Origin: Rhodothermus bifroesti
Lineage (GTDB): Bacteria; Bacteroidota; Rhodothermia; Rhodothermales; Rhodothermaceae
DNA: 64,000 bases
NCBI RefSeq assembly: GCF_017908595.1
Contig: NZ_JAGKTL010000002.1
Location: 372,001-436,000, forward strand
Direction: 5' to 3'
Within the stretch, counting starts at the first letter, position 1. The number at the start of each line of letters is the position of its first letter. Of the stretch, positions 6,535 through 14,701 are shown in pieces. Under the pieces are notes generated by a model that was not told the origin of the DNA, searched no databases, and saw only the letters and a program-made list of their open reading frames with translations. Made by a program: the position numbers and the translations under genes.

Positions 6535-7851
6535 ATGGAATCTGTAGACAAGGCAACGCTTTTAGCGCGGATTCGAAGCAAGGAAGCGGTAGTAGGGGTG
6601 GTGGGATTGGGCTATGTAGGGTTGCCGTTTGCTGTAGAGAAGGCTAAGGTTGGCTATCGCGTGCTTGGTATTGAGCAAAACCCGCGGCGGGCAGAAAAGA
6701 TCAATCGTGGGGAAAACTACATTCGGGACGTGCGCGACGAAGAGCTGCGTCAACTGGTAGCAGCAGGGTTGATTGCAGCTGAGACCGACTTTGCGCGGGT
6801 GCCAGAGATGGATGTGATTGTCATCTGCGTGCCGACACCACTTACCAAGAACCTGACGCCGGATTTGCAGTACGTGGAGCACGTCACGCGGGAAATTGCG
6901 CGCCGTTTGCGCCCCGGTCAGCTGGTGAGCCTAGAGTCTACCACCTATCCAGGTACGACCGAAGAAGTAATGTTGCCTATTCTGGAAGGGGAAAGCGGAC
7001 TGAAAGTAGAGCGCGACTTTTTCTTGGCGCATTCGCCGGAGCGGGTTGACCCTGGCAATCGGCGCTACACCACAAAGAATACGTCGAAGGTCGTAGGAGG
7101 TGTAGGTCCAGAGAGCTTAGAGGTGGCCGTGGCGTTCTACAGCCAGACCATCGAGCACGTGGTGCCAGTTTCAAGCGCAAAGGCAGCTGAGTTGGTCAAG
7201 GTGTTTGAAAACACGTTTCGGGCTGTAAATATTGCGTTGGTAAACGAGCTGGCACTTTTATGTGACCGGATGGGGCTCAATGTGTGGGAGGTGTTGGAGG
7301 CAGCCTTTACCAAGCCATTCGGCATTATGCCGTTCTGGCCGGGTCCAGGTGTAGGGGGGCATTGCATTCCGGTCGATCCGCATTACCTGGAGTGGAAAGC
7401 CAAAGAGCTTAATTTTAATACACACTTCATTGCGCTGGCAGGGGAAATTAACCGGAAAATGCCAGAGTTTGTGCGGGAGAAGGCCTATCGGGTGCTTAAC
7501 CGGCTCGGGGTGGCGCCTTCGCGGGCCCGTGTGTTGGTGCTGGGTGTGGCCTACAAACGGGATTTAGAGGACTGGCGCGAAAGTCCTGCATTGGAGGTTA
7601 TGCGCCTTTTGGAGGCCGATGGCGTCCAGGTACATTACCATGACCCGTTTGTACCCGAGGTTGTCGTTGGAGGGCAGCTGTGGCGTAGTGTGCCGTTGGA
7701 AGCCGAGTTGCTAGCGCAAGCTGACCTGGTGATCATTACTACGGATCACAGCACGGTTGACTACCGATGGGTCGTGGAGCAAGCACGAGCAATTCTGGAC
7801 ACGCGCTATGCAACGCGCGGCATTGCAAGTGAAAAGATCACGTTGTTATGA
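6535..7851 (+). CDS. wbpA: UDP-N-acetyl-D-glucosamine 6-dehydrogenase (WbpA type)
   Basis: NAD-dependent nucleotide-sugar dehydrogenase, 438 residues, oxidising C6 of a UDP-sugar twice to the uronic acid. The N-terminal Rossmann motif is VGVVGLGYVGLPFAVEKA (about 20-37). The catalytic Cys277 lies in GVGGHCIPVDP. The C-terminal UDP-binding domain includes the KRDLEDWRESPA stretch. The next two genes are WbpB- and WbpD-like, so the substrate is most likely UDP-GlcNAc, giving UDP-GlcNAcA for 2,3-diacetamido-uronic acid in surface polysaccharide. UDP-ManNAc dehydrogenase (WecC) is the main alternative. It overlaps wbpB by four bases. Confidence 0.9.
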   Translation: MESVDKATLLARIRSKEAVVGVVGLGYVGLPFAVEKAKVGYRVLGIEQNPRRAEKINRGENYIRDVRDEELRQLVAAGLIAAETDFARVPEMDVIVICVPTPLTKNLTPDLQYVEHVTREIARRLRPGQLVSLESTTYPGTTEEVMLPILEGESGLKVERDFFLAHSPERVDPGNRRYTTKNTSKVVGGVGPESLEVAVAFYSQTIEHVVPVSSAKAAELVKVFENTFRAVNIALVNELALLCDRMGLNVWEVLEAAFTKPFGIMPFWPGPGVGGHCIPVDPHYLEWKAKELNFNTHFIALAGEINRKMPEFVREKAYRVLNRLGVAPSRARVLVLGVAYKRDLEDWRESPALEVMRLLEADGVQVHYHDPFVPEVVVGGQLWRSVPLEAELLAQADLVIITTDHSTVDYRWVVEQARAILDTRYATRGIASEKITLL

Positions 7852-8783
7852 AACGGTTTGCCTTGACCGGCGCAGCAGGCTACATTGCGCCACGACATTT
7901 GCAAGCCATGCGGGACGTTGGCGGCGTGCTGGTAGCTGCTTTAGACGTGGTGGACGCAGTAGGGGTTTTGGATCGCTTCTTTCCAGAAGCAGCATTTTTT
8001 TTACACCCAGAGCAGTTTGAGGCCCATCTGGAGGATCTTAAAGACCGGGGCGAAGGGATTGATTATCTAGCCATTTGCGCGCCAAACTATTTGCATGGAG
8101 CTCATATTCGCATGGCTTTTCGGCAGGGGGCCGATGCGCTTTGTGAAAAACCACTGGTGCTGGAGCTGGCAGAGCTAGCGCGGCTTCGAGAACTGGAAGT
8201 GCGTTGGGGGCGGCGGGTATGGACTGTGCTGCAGTTACGGGTGCATCCGGCTTTAGCAGCACTCCGGGAGCGATTGGCTGCTGAGCAAGGCGTCAAGGAG
8301 GTTGAGTTAACCTACATTACCGGCCGGGGACCTTGGTATCTGCAAAGTTGGAAGGCGCGGGAAGAGCTCAGTGGGGGACTAGCGATGAACATTGGCGTGC
8401 ATTTTTTTGACTTGCTACACTGGTTCTTTGGACCGTTGGTTGAGGCTCAACTGCACCTGCGTACGCCAACGGCATGGGCAGGGTATGTGGAGCTAGAGCG
8501 GGCACGGGTGCGGTGGTTTTTGTCGATCGATGCCCGTTGGGTGCCCGAAACGCTCAAAATGCAGGGACAGCGAACCTATCGGTCGATTCGGATCGACGGA
8601 GAAGAAGTAGAGTTTTCGGAAGGATTTACCGAGCTGCATACCACCGTGTATCGCCAAACGCTGGCTGGGGCAGGCTTTGGCATCGACGAAGCAGCACCAG
8701 CCATCGAAACAGTCAACCGATTGCGCCACCTGGAGGTGCAGCAGCCCTCAGCACATCAAGCCCATCGATTCTTAAACCTATGA
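7848..8783 (+). CDS. wbpB: Gfo/Idh/MocA-family oxidoreductase, WbpB-like
   Basis: NAD-dependent sugar dehydrogenase, 311 residues. It has the N-terminal Rossmann start [17 protein letters not shown], the family EKP motif in [11 protein letters not shown], and a C-terminal GFO_IDH_MocA domain with [16 protein letters not shown]. In the Pseudomonas pathway WbpB oxidises C3 of UDP-GlcNAc-uronate before transamination. Translation is coupled on both sides: the start overlaps wbpA and the stop overlaps wbpD (ATGA). The role is assigned mainly from its place between wbpA and wbpD. Confidence 0.87.
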   Translation: MKRFALTGAAGYIAPRHLQAMRDVGGVLVAALDVVDAVGVLDRFFPEAAFFLHPEQFEAHLEDLKDRGEGIDYLAICAPNYLHGAHIRMAFRQGADALCEKPLVLELAELARLRELEVRWGRRVWTVLQLRVHPALAALRERLAAEQGVKEVELTYITGRGPWYLQSWKAREELSGGLAMNIGVHFFDLLHWFFGPLVEAQLHLRTPTAWAGYVELERARVRWFLSIDARWVPETLKMQGQRTYRSIRIDGEEVEFSEGFTELHTTVYRQTLAGAGFGIDEAAPAIETVNRLRHLEVQQPSAHQAHRFLNL

Positions 8784-9370
8784 GCTGGTGGAAACACGAA
8801 ACGGCGGTCGTAGACGAAGGAGCGCAAATTGGCGAAGGAACGCGCATTTGGCACTTTAGCCATGTGATGGGTGGTGCAACGATTGGAGCGCATTGCACGC
8901 TGGGACAGAACGTGTTTGTGGCTCGTGGGGCTAAAATTGGCAACTACTGTAAGATCCAAAATAATGTGTCGGTATACGAAGGGGTGGAGCTGGAAGACTA
9001 CGTGTTTTGTGGACCCAGCATGGTATTTACCAATGTGCGCACGCCGAGAGCAGCATTCCCACGGAATCGGTCAGAAGACTATGTGCGCACGCTGGTGCGC
9101 TACGGCGCAAGTATTGGAGCAAATGCAACCATCGTTTGTGGGGTGACGATTGGCCGGTGGGCGTTGGTGGCTGCCGGTGCCGTGGTGACCAAGGATGTGC
9201 CGGACTATGCTCTTGTGGCTGGCGTACCAGCGCGGATTATCGGCTGGGTCTGTGAGTGTGGCCTACCTTTGCAGTTTGAAAAGGCTCAGGCTGTTTGCAA
9301 GGAATGCGGTCGGCGCTATGCGCAACAGGATGCCCACACCGTACGCCGCCTTGACGAATCTACAGCTTGA
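8780..9370 (+). CDS. wbpD: UDP-sugar N-acetyltransferase with hexapeptide repeats, WbpD-like
   Basis: Left-handed beta-helix acetyltransferase, 196 residues, predicted to acetylate the 3-amino group of UDP-2-acetamido-3-amino-uronate. Hexapeptide repeats run from about residue 10 to 150 ([53 protein letters not shown]). The C-terminus carries a small zinc-ribbon-like tail with CECG and CKECG (about 162-184), seen in several WbpD relatives. The start at 8780 overlaps wbpB as ATGA; longer GTG readings upstream are not used. The aminotransferase WbpE that should act before it is not in this window. Confidence 0.9.
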   Translation: MSWWKHETAVVDEGAQIGEGTRIWHFSHVMGGATIGAHCTLGQNVFVARGAKIGNYCKIQNNVSVYEGVELEDYVFCGPSMVFTNVRTPRAAFPRNRSEDYVRTLVRYGASIGANATIVCGVTIGRWALVAAGAVVTKDVPDYALVAGVPARIIGWVCECGLPLQFEKAQAVCKECGRRYAQQDAHTVRRLDESTA

Positions 9371-9591
9371 GCAGGCTGCAAGACGACCTTGCCCCTTGCG
9401 ATCTTCTTCAAACCCACAGGATCAACCCTGTGCAGGGCGACATCGTAAAACACAGCGCTTCTTGAGGCTATTGGCCAATCACTTGTGATTTAAAAGCAGA
9501 ACCTGGCTTTTTACATCAGGTTATTTATCCTGCTTGCCTACAAGACGATACTGCTAGTAAGGCGATCTTTTGAATTGCCCACTAACGTGCC

Positions 9592-10347
9592 ATGGAACAA
9601 GGGTTCATGCGCGAAGGGCACAAAGGCCTGGGGTTGGTGCATTTTCTAGGGGGAGCTTCTGATGTCGAACGGGCGCAGTACCATATTCTGGCTGCGTTGC
9701 AGGAGACCCGACGCGAATTTTGCCGCAACGTGATTTACCCCTACCTAAGCGACCTGATTCACCTTTACGAACAGCTCCAGCATATCTTGCAAGGGTTAGA
9801 GGGCATTCGTCAAGCAGCCCCGGGCGAAGTGCGTCAGGTGGATCTGGAAGCCTGCCGGGTGATTTATGAGCGTTCGGCGTTTGAAGCCGATCGGATTGCG
9901 GCTGTCGAAGAATTGATGCGCTGGGCTTTACCGTACATTCGGGAAGCCATTGAAGAAGGACGCACAATCTTTGAGTTTGTTGAAGAACACTTGCACATGG
10001 AGCCGGTTGGGATTGTGCCCACCTACCAGGAAGAAGGCTACCTGATTATTCCTGATCAACGCGGCCGTCTGTTGCACGTGCTGCAGTACCAGCTCTCGGT
10101 GGTTCGGGGTGGGTCAGAACGCTATCGTACGTTACGTACCGTGCACCTGAAGCAATGCCCCCTGCACGGCGTCTATCCGGCACCGCAGCGGATTAAATTA
10201 GACTTGATTGCAGAGCATCGCGAGCTGCCTAATCCAGCGACGTACTTTATTGCAACAGAGCTGGATTTCCCGTTTGCGCAGACGGTGCTGCCTGTGGCCA
10301 AGCGGAAACTTATGCGGTATCTGTTTACGCAGATGGGGAACGCCTAA
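9592..10347 (+). CDS. Conserved-looking protein of unknown function
   Basis: 251 residues, soluble, with no signal peptide or membrane span. The N-terminal half (about 20-140) is strongly helical and acidic, with many Glu and Leu, and could be a helical bundle. The second half (about 145-250) contains mixed strands and ends in a basic KRKLMRYLFTQMGNA. I do not recognise a family or catalytic motif. Codon use looks like its neighbours. It stands alone: 221 bases separate it from wbpD, and a long hairpin terminator follows it. Function unknown. Confidence 0.75.
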   Translation: MEQGFMREGHKGLGLVHFLGGASDVERAQYHILAALQETRREFCRNVIYPYLSDLIHLYEQLQHILQGLEGIRQAAPGEVRQVDLEACRVIYERSAFEADRIAAVEELMRWALPYIREAIEEGRTIFEFVEEHLHMEPVGIVPTYQEEGYLIIPDQRGRLLHVLQYQLSVVRGGSERYRTLRTVHLKQCPLHGVYPAPQRIKLDLIAEHRELPNPATYFIATELDFPFAQTVLPVAKRKLMRYLFTQMGNA

Positions 10348-10351
10348 AAAA

Positions 10352-10399
10352 CGGGCAGCGCCTGCAGTTGCTAAAAGCAAGCTAGGCAGGCACTGCCCG
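10352..10399. terminator. Long bidirectional hairpin between convergent genes
   Basis: CGGGCAG-c-GCCTGC (10352-10365) pairs with GCAGGC-a-CTGCCCG (10386-10399), a 13-bp stem with one internal mismatch and a loop of about 20 bases. An A run (10346-10351) precedes it and provides the U tail for the minus-strand sseA transcript. It also lies 5 bases after the plus-strand stop. Confidence 0.7.
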
Positions 10400-10413
10400 G
10401 TGCGCGCAGCCAC

Positions 10414-11256
10414 TTAGCGTTCGATGGGAGCGCCGACCAGATTACCCCATTCGGTCCAGGAGCCGTCGTAGTTGCGCACGTTTTCGTAGCCCAGCAGTTC
10501 GTGCAGCACAAACCACGAATGGCTAGAGCGCTCGCCAATACGGCAGTAGGTAATGACCGGCTTGTCGGGCGTTACCCCTTTGCTGGCGTAAAGCGCCTGT
10601 AGCTCTTCGATGGGCTTGAACGTGCCGTCTTCACGAACAGCTTGAGACCAGGGGATATTGGTGGCTCCTGGGATGTGTCCGCCGCGCTGGGCTGTTTCGG
10701 ATAGGCCTGGCGGAGCTAGAATTTCGCCCCGGAATTCTTCTGGGGATCGGACGTCGACCAGCGCAAACTGTTTTTGGCGGATCAACTCGGCTACGTCATC
10801 CCGAAAAGCTCGTAAGTGAGCGTTGATGCGGGTGACCTTGTAGTTGGTGGGTTCGTAAGTTGGGACTTCTGTGGTCAACGGCCGGTTTTCGGCCACCCAT
10901 TTTTTGCGACCACCGTCCATGAGGCGGACGTCTTCATGGCCATAGTACTTCATGAGCCAGTAGGCCCAGGCGGCAAACCAGTTGTTGTTGTCACCGTAAA
11001 GCACGACGGTTGTCTCAGGGCGAATGCCCGAGCGGCTTAAGAGCGCTTCGTAGTCGGCTTGTTGGACAATGTCGCGCCGCAGTTGATCTTGCAGCTGCGT
11101 TTTCCAATTCCAACCTACAGCACCAGGGAGATGGCCTGTTTCGTAAGCTGAGGTATCGACGTCGACCTCTACAAAGCGCACGTTGGGGTCGTTAAGGTGG
11201 GCTTGGGCCCACTCGGTGTCTACTAAGACGGTAAGGCGTGGGTTTGTCTGGGCCAT
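10414..11256 (-). CDS. sseA: Sulfurtransferase (thiosulfate/3-mercaptopyruvate type), two rhodanese domains
   Basis: 280 residues with tandem rhodanese domains. The first (about 8-125) lacks a catalytic Cys. The second (about 150-275) carries Cys238 in CRIGERS, the persulfide-forming residue. The loop CRIGERS is nearer the thiosulfate:cyanide type than the CGSGVTA loop of mercaptopyruvate enzymes, so the donor may be thiosulfate. The start at 11256 (MAQTNPR) is chosen by domain homology; the longer reading upstream gives a poor N-terminus. It is the last gene of the cobA-sirC-osmC-sseA unit, 14 bases after osmC, and so falls under the cysteine attenuator at 13315-13456. Confidence 0.9.
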   Translation of the reverse strand: MAQTNPRLTVLVDTEWAQAHLNDPNVRFVEVDVDTSAYETGHLPGAVGWNWKTQLQDQLRRDIVQQADYEALLSRSGIRPETTVVLYGDNNNWFAAWAYWLMKYYGHEDVRLMDGGRKKWVAENRPLTTEVPTYEPTNYKVTRINAHLRAFRDDVAELIRQKQFALVDVRSPEEFRGEILAPPGLSETAQRGGHIPGATNIPWSQAVREDGTFKPIEELQALYASKGVTPDKPVITYCRIGERSSHSWFVLHELLGYENVRNYDGSWTEWGNLVGAPIER

Positions 11257-11270
11257 AGCAGTTTCGGGGG

Positions 11271-11750
11271 TTAGTTTGCGGTGTGAACACTTGGGGTGGA
11301 ATGATGCAAGACTACAGAAAGCGTAACAGGGGTGGAATGTTGAAGATTGTCGTTGACGGGGCAGCGGTCGTTGATGCGGGCTAACCACTCTTGGAGTGTG
11401 GCCTCGTCCGCATCGGTATCCACTTTAAGCTGCACTTCAATGCGTTTATAGCCGGCCCGCTGGTCGTTGGCACGGCCGAAGAGGCGGTCAGGGTTTAGCG
11501 TGCCCTTGAGCTCAATTTCCAGCCTTCGAATGGTAAAGCCTAGCTCTTGGGCGATCAGGTGGGCCATCACATTTAAGCAGCCGCCAAAGCCGATCAGCAC
11601 ATACTCTACGGGGTTAGGCGCTTTGTTGGTGCCGCCAAGTTCTTCGGGCTCGTCGACCAGTACGGTAAAGTGGCGCGTTTGGGCCCGAAAGCGGGCCGGA
11701 CTTTCAGCTACGCCACTGACGCGAAAGACCAGGTCTTCAGTGGGTTGCAT
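11271..11750 (-). CDS. OsmC/Ohr family protein
   Basis: OsmC-like protein of 159 residues. The two reactive cysteines of the family are Cys58 in GFGGCLNVMA and Cys130 in DRCPVNDNL. Family members reduce organic hydroperoxides using a Cys pair. It overlaps the upstream sirC gene by 14 bases and lies within a sulfur-assimilation transcript. That position suggests a role in handling reactive sulfur or peroxides during sulfide formation, but this is inference from neighbours. No signal peptide. Confidence 0.87.
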   Translation of the reverse strand: MQPTEDLVFRVSGVAESPARFRAQTRHFTVLVDEPEELGGTNKAPNPVEYVLIGFGGCLNVMAHLIAQELGFTIRRLEIELKGTLNPDRLFGRANDQRAGYKRIEVQLKVDTDADEATLQEWLARINDRCPVNDNLQHSTPVTLSVVLHHSTPSVHTAN

Positions 11751-12471
11751 AGGCGTTTGGGTACAGGGTTAAGGTTTCGCTATACTGTTTAAAAAGCTGA
11801 GCCATGATATCGGGGCCAGGGAGGGCTGCAGCCACGGTTGGGCCAACGATTTCGGTAATGCGTGCGTGGGCTTCGGCAAAGCGTTGCTGACGCAAGAGCT
11901 CAAGTACATCAGCATCGACTAGGGTATACCAGCGCGCTTTGCGTTCGGCAAAATTGGGGTAATGGGTGGCCATGGGAATACGCAAGGCCCCCATGAGGTC
12001 TAAAAAAAGCGCGTACTCTGGGCCAAGCTGGCCTTCCAGTGCTTCGCGGAGGCGAACCGATAAAGCTGGGGCATGCCCACTCGTAGAAATCGCGATGACG
12101 AGGGCACCTCGGCGCACGACCGATCCAGCCACGAAGGTGCAGTGGGGTACGTCGTCGACGGCATTGATCAGCACGCGCTCTGCCTGAGCTTCTTGCCAGA
12201 TAGGTTCGGTAGCAGCGGGATTTGTAACGGCTACAATGGTTAGCAAAGCGCCTTTCAGATCGCCGGCTTGATAGTTACGCACATGCCAGACGAGGCGCCC
12301 TTCTTGTGCCCATTGCTGCAGACGTGGTGTCGCTGTCTCACTGATTAGCACTACTTCGGCGCCGCATTCAAGCAGTTCAGCTACTTTGCGTTCGGCTTCG
12401 GCATTACCTCCGAAGACCACGCAGCGCTGCCCTTCGAGCCGACTGAGAAAAATGGGATAAACGCGCATCAT
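11737..12471 (-). CDS. sirC: Precorrin-2 dehydrogenase / sirohydrochlorin ferrochelatase (CysG N-terminal type)
   Basis: 244 residues, the SirC/Met8/CysG-N family enzyme that oxidises precorrin-2 to sirohydrochlorin with NAD, perhaps also inserting iron to give siroheme. Start: [29 protein letters not shown], with the Rossmann glycines around residues 20-25. AVTNPAATEP and the STSGHAPALSVRLREALE stretch are typical of the dimerisation region. The ATG at 12471 overlaps the cobA stop (ATGATG arrangement). A longer in-frame reading inside cobA is not used. Siroheme is the cofactor of sulfite reductase, which links the gene to cysteine supply. Confidence 0.92.
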   Translation of the reverse strand: MMRVYPIFLSRLEGQRCVVFGGNAEAERKVAELLECGAEVVLISETATPRLQQWAQEGRLVWHVRNYQAGDLKGALLTIVAVTNPAATEPIWQEAQAERVLINAVDDVPHCTFVAGSVVRRGALVIAISTSGHAPALSVRLREALEGQLGPEYALFLDLMGALRIPMATHYPNFAERKARWYTLVDADVLELLRQQRFAEAHARITEIVGPTVAAALPGPDIMAQLFKQYSETLTLYPNAYATH

Positions 12472-13289
12472 GGCGATAGGGCAGAAGATTTGGCGTTGGG
12501 GTGCTGGGCAAATGGGGAAGGGGCTGGAGTAGGACGGAACCATGCCAGTAAGGGAGCCAGGCGCACAACATCGCCCACAACCACAGTCGCTGGTGTTGCA
12601 AGCGCGTCTGCTTGAGCGGCAATGTCGGCCAGCGTGCCGACAACGTGTTGCTGGGCAGCTGTAGTGCCATTGCTGATGACAGCAACTGGGGTTTCTGGAG
12701 CACGTCCATGGGCAATCAGCGTATGGGCCAGCTCGGGCAGGCGCCGCAGCCCCATCAGTAGGACCAGCGTATCGATGCGGGCAAGCGCCGACCAGTCCAG
12801 CGCCTGCATACCTAGATCGCAAGTGTGACCGGTGACTACAGCAAACGCGCCTGCCACCCCACGCTGGGTAACGGGAATACCGGCATAGGCTGGAACGCTA
12901 ATTGCACTCGTAACTCCAGGGACCACCTCGAACGGTACGCCGGCTTGTGCTAGGGCCAGCGCCTCTTCTCCGCCACGTCCAAATACAAAGGGGTCGCCTC
13001 CCTTGAGCCGGACGACCACGCGCTGCTGTCGTGCGCGATCAATCAAAAGCTCTTGAATGGCTGCCTGAGGCAGCACATGCTGCCCAGGCGTCTTGCCCAC
13101 GTAGATGCGCTCCGCTGCAGCAGGTGCTTCCGCCAGCAGCTCTGGGTGTACCAAGCGATCGTAGACGACCACCTCAGCCTGCTGCAGGAGCGATAGCCCC
13201 CGCACGGTGATCAGGCCAGGATCGCCTGGGCCAGCACCCACAAGGTACACCTTACCACGTTCAGCCAACGTATGTCTAGGAAGATGCAT
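12468..13289 (-). CDS. cobA: Uroporphyrinogen-III C-methyltransferase (SUMT)
   Basis: 273 residues, SAM-dependent methylation of uroporphyrinogen III at C2 and C7 to precorrin-2, the first step to siroheme. Motifs: [15 protein letters not shown] (about 14-28), [13 protein letters not shown] for SAM binding, and [20 protein letters not shown]. The length matches stand-alone CobA/SUMT. First structural gene of the operon, 85 bases downstream of a Cys-rich leader peptide and just after a U-tailed terminator, so its transcription should be attenuated when cysteine is plentiful. Confidence 0.95.
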   Translation of the reverse strand: MHLPRHTLAERGKVYLVGAGPGDPGLITVRGLSLLQQAEVVVYDRLVHPELLAEAPAAAERIYVGKTPGQHVLPQAAIQELLIDRARQQRVVVRLKGGDPFVFGRGGEEALALAQAGVPFEVVPGVTSAISVPAYAGIPVTQRGVAGAFAVVTGHTCDLGMQALDWSALARIDTLVLLMGLRRLPELAHTLIAHGRAPETPVAVISNGTTAAQQHVVGTLADIAAQADALATPATVVVGDVVRLAPLLAWFRPTPAPSPFAQHPNAKSSALSP

Positions 13290-13314
13290 GATGCCGCAAA
13301 AGACAGGTTAAACG

Positions 13315-13347
13315 AAAAAGCCCCTCACTGCAGCGCAGGAGGGGCTT
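13315..13347 (-). terminator. Intrinsic terminator of the cobA attenuator (helix 3:4)
   Basis: On the minus-strand RNA, AAGCCCCTC pairs with GAGGGGCTT (13339-13347 with 13318-13326), extended inside by CTGC/GCAG. A run of five U (13319-13315) overlaps the end of the 3' arm. It lies between the leader ORF stop and the cobA start. Its 5' arm is complementary to a segment inside the leader ORF. Confidence 0.9.
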
Positions 13348-13374
13348 GGAGTTACTGTATGCTATGCAGATTGA

Positions 13375-13437
13375 TTAGCGGCTACAGCCATGGCAAGCCC
13401 CTCCCGTGTGGCGTCCACAACACGGACACAGACACAT
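13375..13437 (-). CDS. Cysteine-rich leader peptide (20 residues)
   Basis: A 20-codon ORF beginning MCLCPCCGRH, with Cys at positions 2, 4, 6, 7, 15 and 18 (six of 20), ending TAA at 13377-13375. There is no clear Shine-Dalgarno sequence. The peptide covers segment 2 of the attenuator. As in the cysM leader, the Cys cluster is followed by Gly-Arg and then the G-rich pairing segment. Its only likely role is to report cysteinyl-tRNA supply. Confidence 0.85.
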   Translation of the reverse strand: MCLCPCCGRHTGGACHGCSR

Positions 13438-13532
13438 TAGAAAGCCGAGGCTTGCCGTTCTGTAAAGCATAAACCGTGACAACCTTAGTAACGATAGCGC
13501 CAAATTTACAACATTTGTTATCAGAATGCAAC

Positions 13533-14693
13533 CTAGGCCATGATAGTGGCTGGCTTGTAAGCCAAGGCCTGCTCTAGGTCAGCAATCAGGTCTTCGGTGG
13601 CTTCGATGCCGACCGAAAGCCGAATCAGGTTATCCGTAATGCCAGCAGCCTGCCGTTGTTCCGGTCGCATGGAAGCGTGGCTCATCGTGGCGGGGTGTTC
13701 GATGAGCGATTCCACCCCTCCTAGCGATTCGGCTAGCGTAAAAACTTTTGTTGAACGTAGGACATGGTGTACGGCTTCTTGGCCACCACGTACCGTGAAA
13801 GAAACCATGCCACCGAAGCCTTTTTGCTGTCGAGCAGCCAGTTCGTGCCCCTCATGGGTGGGTAGGCCAGGATAAAAAACTTTTTCGACATTAGGATGCT
13901 GTGCCAGAAAACGGGCTACAGCCATGGCGTTATGTTCGTGCTGGCGTAGGCGTACTGGCAGCGTTTTGAGTCCCCGCAGCACCAGCCAGCAGTCGAAAGG
14001 TCCGGCAATGGTGCCATGCGCATTGGCTGCAAACTGAAGCTGTTCGTTCAATTCTGGCGTTCGGGCGATAACAGCACCCCCGATAACATCGGAATGGCCA
14101 TTCAGATACTTGGTGGTCGAATACACAACGATATCGGCCCCAAATTCAAAAGGGCGTTGCTGCAGGGGCGAAAGAAACGTGTTATCGACGATCAATAGCA
14201 GCTGATGCGCCTGCGTAAAGTGGCCCAGTGCTTGCAAGTCGACAATGCGCAGCAGAGGATTGGAGGGGGTTTCTACCCAGAGGGCTCGTGTGTTTGGTCG
14301 CAGGGCTGCTTCGACGGCACTAAGGTCGCGCAGGTCCACAAACGACACTTCAAGTTTGCCCTGGCGCTCCAAGAGGCATAGCAGGCGTTCTGTGCCTCCA
14401 TAGCAGTCGTGGGCGCAAATAATATGCGCTCCACTTTCAAAGAGCGAAAGAACGGTAGAAATGGCCGCCATACCGCTGGTGGTGGCCACAGCCCCGGCAC
14501 CCCCTTCAAGTTCGGCAAGCACCTCTTCTAGGGTACGCCGCGTAGGATTGCCGCTACGCGTGTAGTCGTAGCCCTTGGTGAGGCCTACGTCTTCAAAACG
14601 AAACGTGGCGCACTGATAAATAGGCGGAATGATGCTGTTATAGCTCGCATCGGTTCGCTGGCCAGCCAGCGTAAGACGGGTTTGAGGTTGCAT
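13533..14693 (-). CDS. metB: Cystathionine gamma-synthase / Cys-Met metabolism PLP enzyme
   Basis: 386 residues, gamma-family PLP enzyme making cystathionine from an activated homoserine and cysteine, with related enzymes acting as gamma-lyases or O-acetylhomoserine sulfhydrylases. Lys195 in YSTTKYLNGHSD binds PLP; YDYTRSGNPTR is the family's substrate/PLP motif, and SLGGVESLIEHPATMSH is close to MetB. The start at 14693 (MQPQTRLTL) fits the family N-terminus. A longer reading to 14783 is rejected because it would cross the riboswitch expression platform. A SAM-I-type riboswitch lies immediately upstream, which supports a role in methionine synthesis rather than in degradation. Confidence 0.9.
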   Translation of the reverse strand: MQPQTRLTLAGQRTDASYNSIIPPIYQCATFRFEDVGLTKGYDYTRSGNPTRRTLEEVLAELEGGAGAVATTSGMAAISTVLSLFESGAHIICAHDCYGGTERLLCLLERQGKLEVSFVDLRDLSAVEAALRPNTRALWVETPSNPLLRIVDLQALGHFTQAHQLLLIVDNTFLSPLQQRPFEFGADIVVYSTTKYLNGHSDVIGGAVIARTPELNEQLQFAANAHGTIAGPFDCWLVLRGLKTLPVRLRQHEHNAMAVARFLAQHPNVEKVFYPGLPTHEGHELAARQQKGFGGMVSFTVRGGQEAVHHVLRSTKVFTLAESLGGVESLIEHPATMSHASMRPEQRQAAGITDNLIRLSVGIEATEDLIADLEQALAYKPATIMA

Positions 14694-14701
14694 GGATCGT
14701 G

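Larger units (their letters stand above)
13315..13456 (-). promoter_or_regulatory. Cysteine-codon transcription attenuator upstream of cobA-sirC-osmC-sseA
   Basis: Same design as the element before cysM. Segment 1 (13447-13456), just before the leader ATG, can pair over 10 bases with segment 2 (13392-13401). Segment 2 (13394-13404, GGAGGGGCTTG on the RNA) is an 11-bp perfect complement of segment 3 (13338-13348). Segment 3 otherwise forms the 3:4 terminator with 13318-13326. The Cys-dense part of the leader (codons 2-7) lies between segments 1 and 2 and ends 12 bases before segment 2. A ribosome stalled there breaks 1:2 and frees segment 2 for the antiterminator. Inferred regulation: transcription continues when Cys-tRNA is low. 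Confidence 0.88.

Noticed and set aside
9498-9525. Weak hairpin AACCTG/CAGGTT between wbpD and the 251-residue gene
   Set aside because: Only six base pairs and no clean U-tract; not enough to call a terminator.
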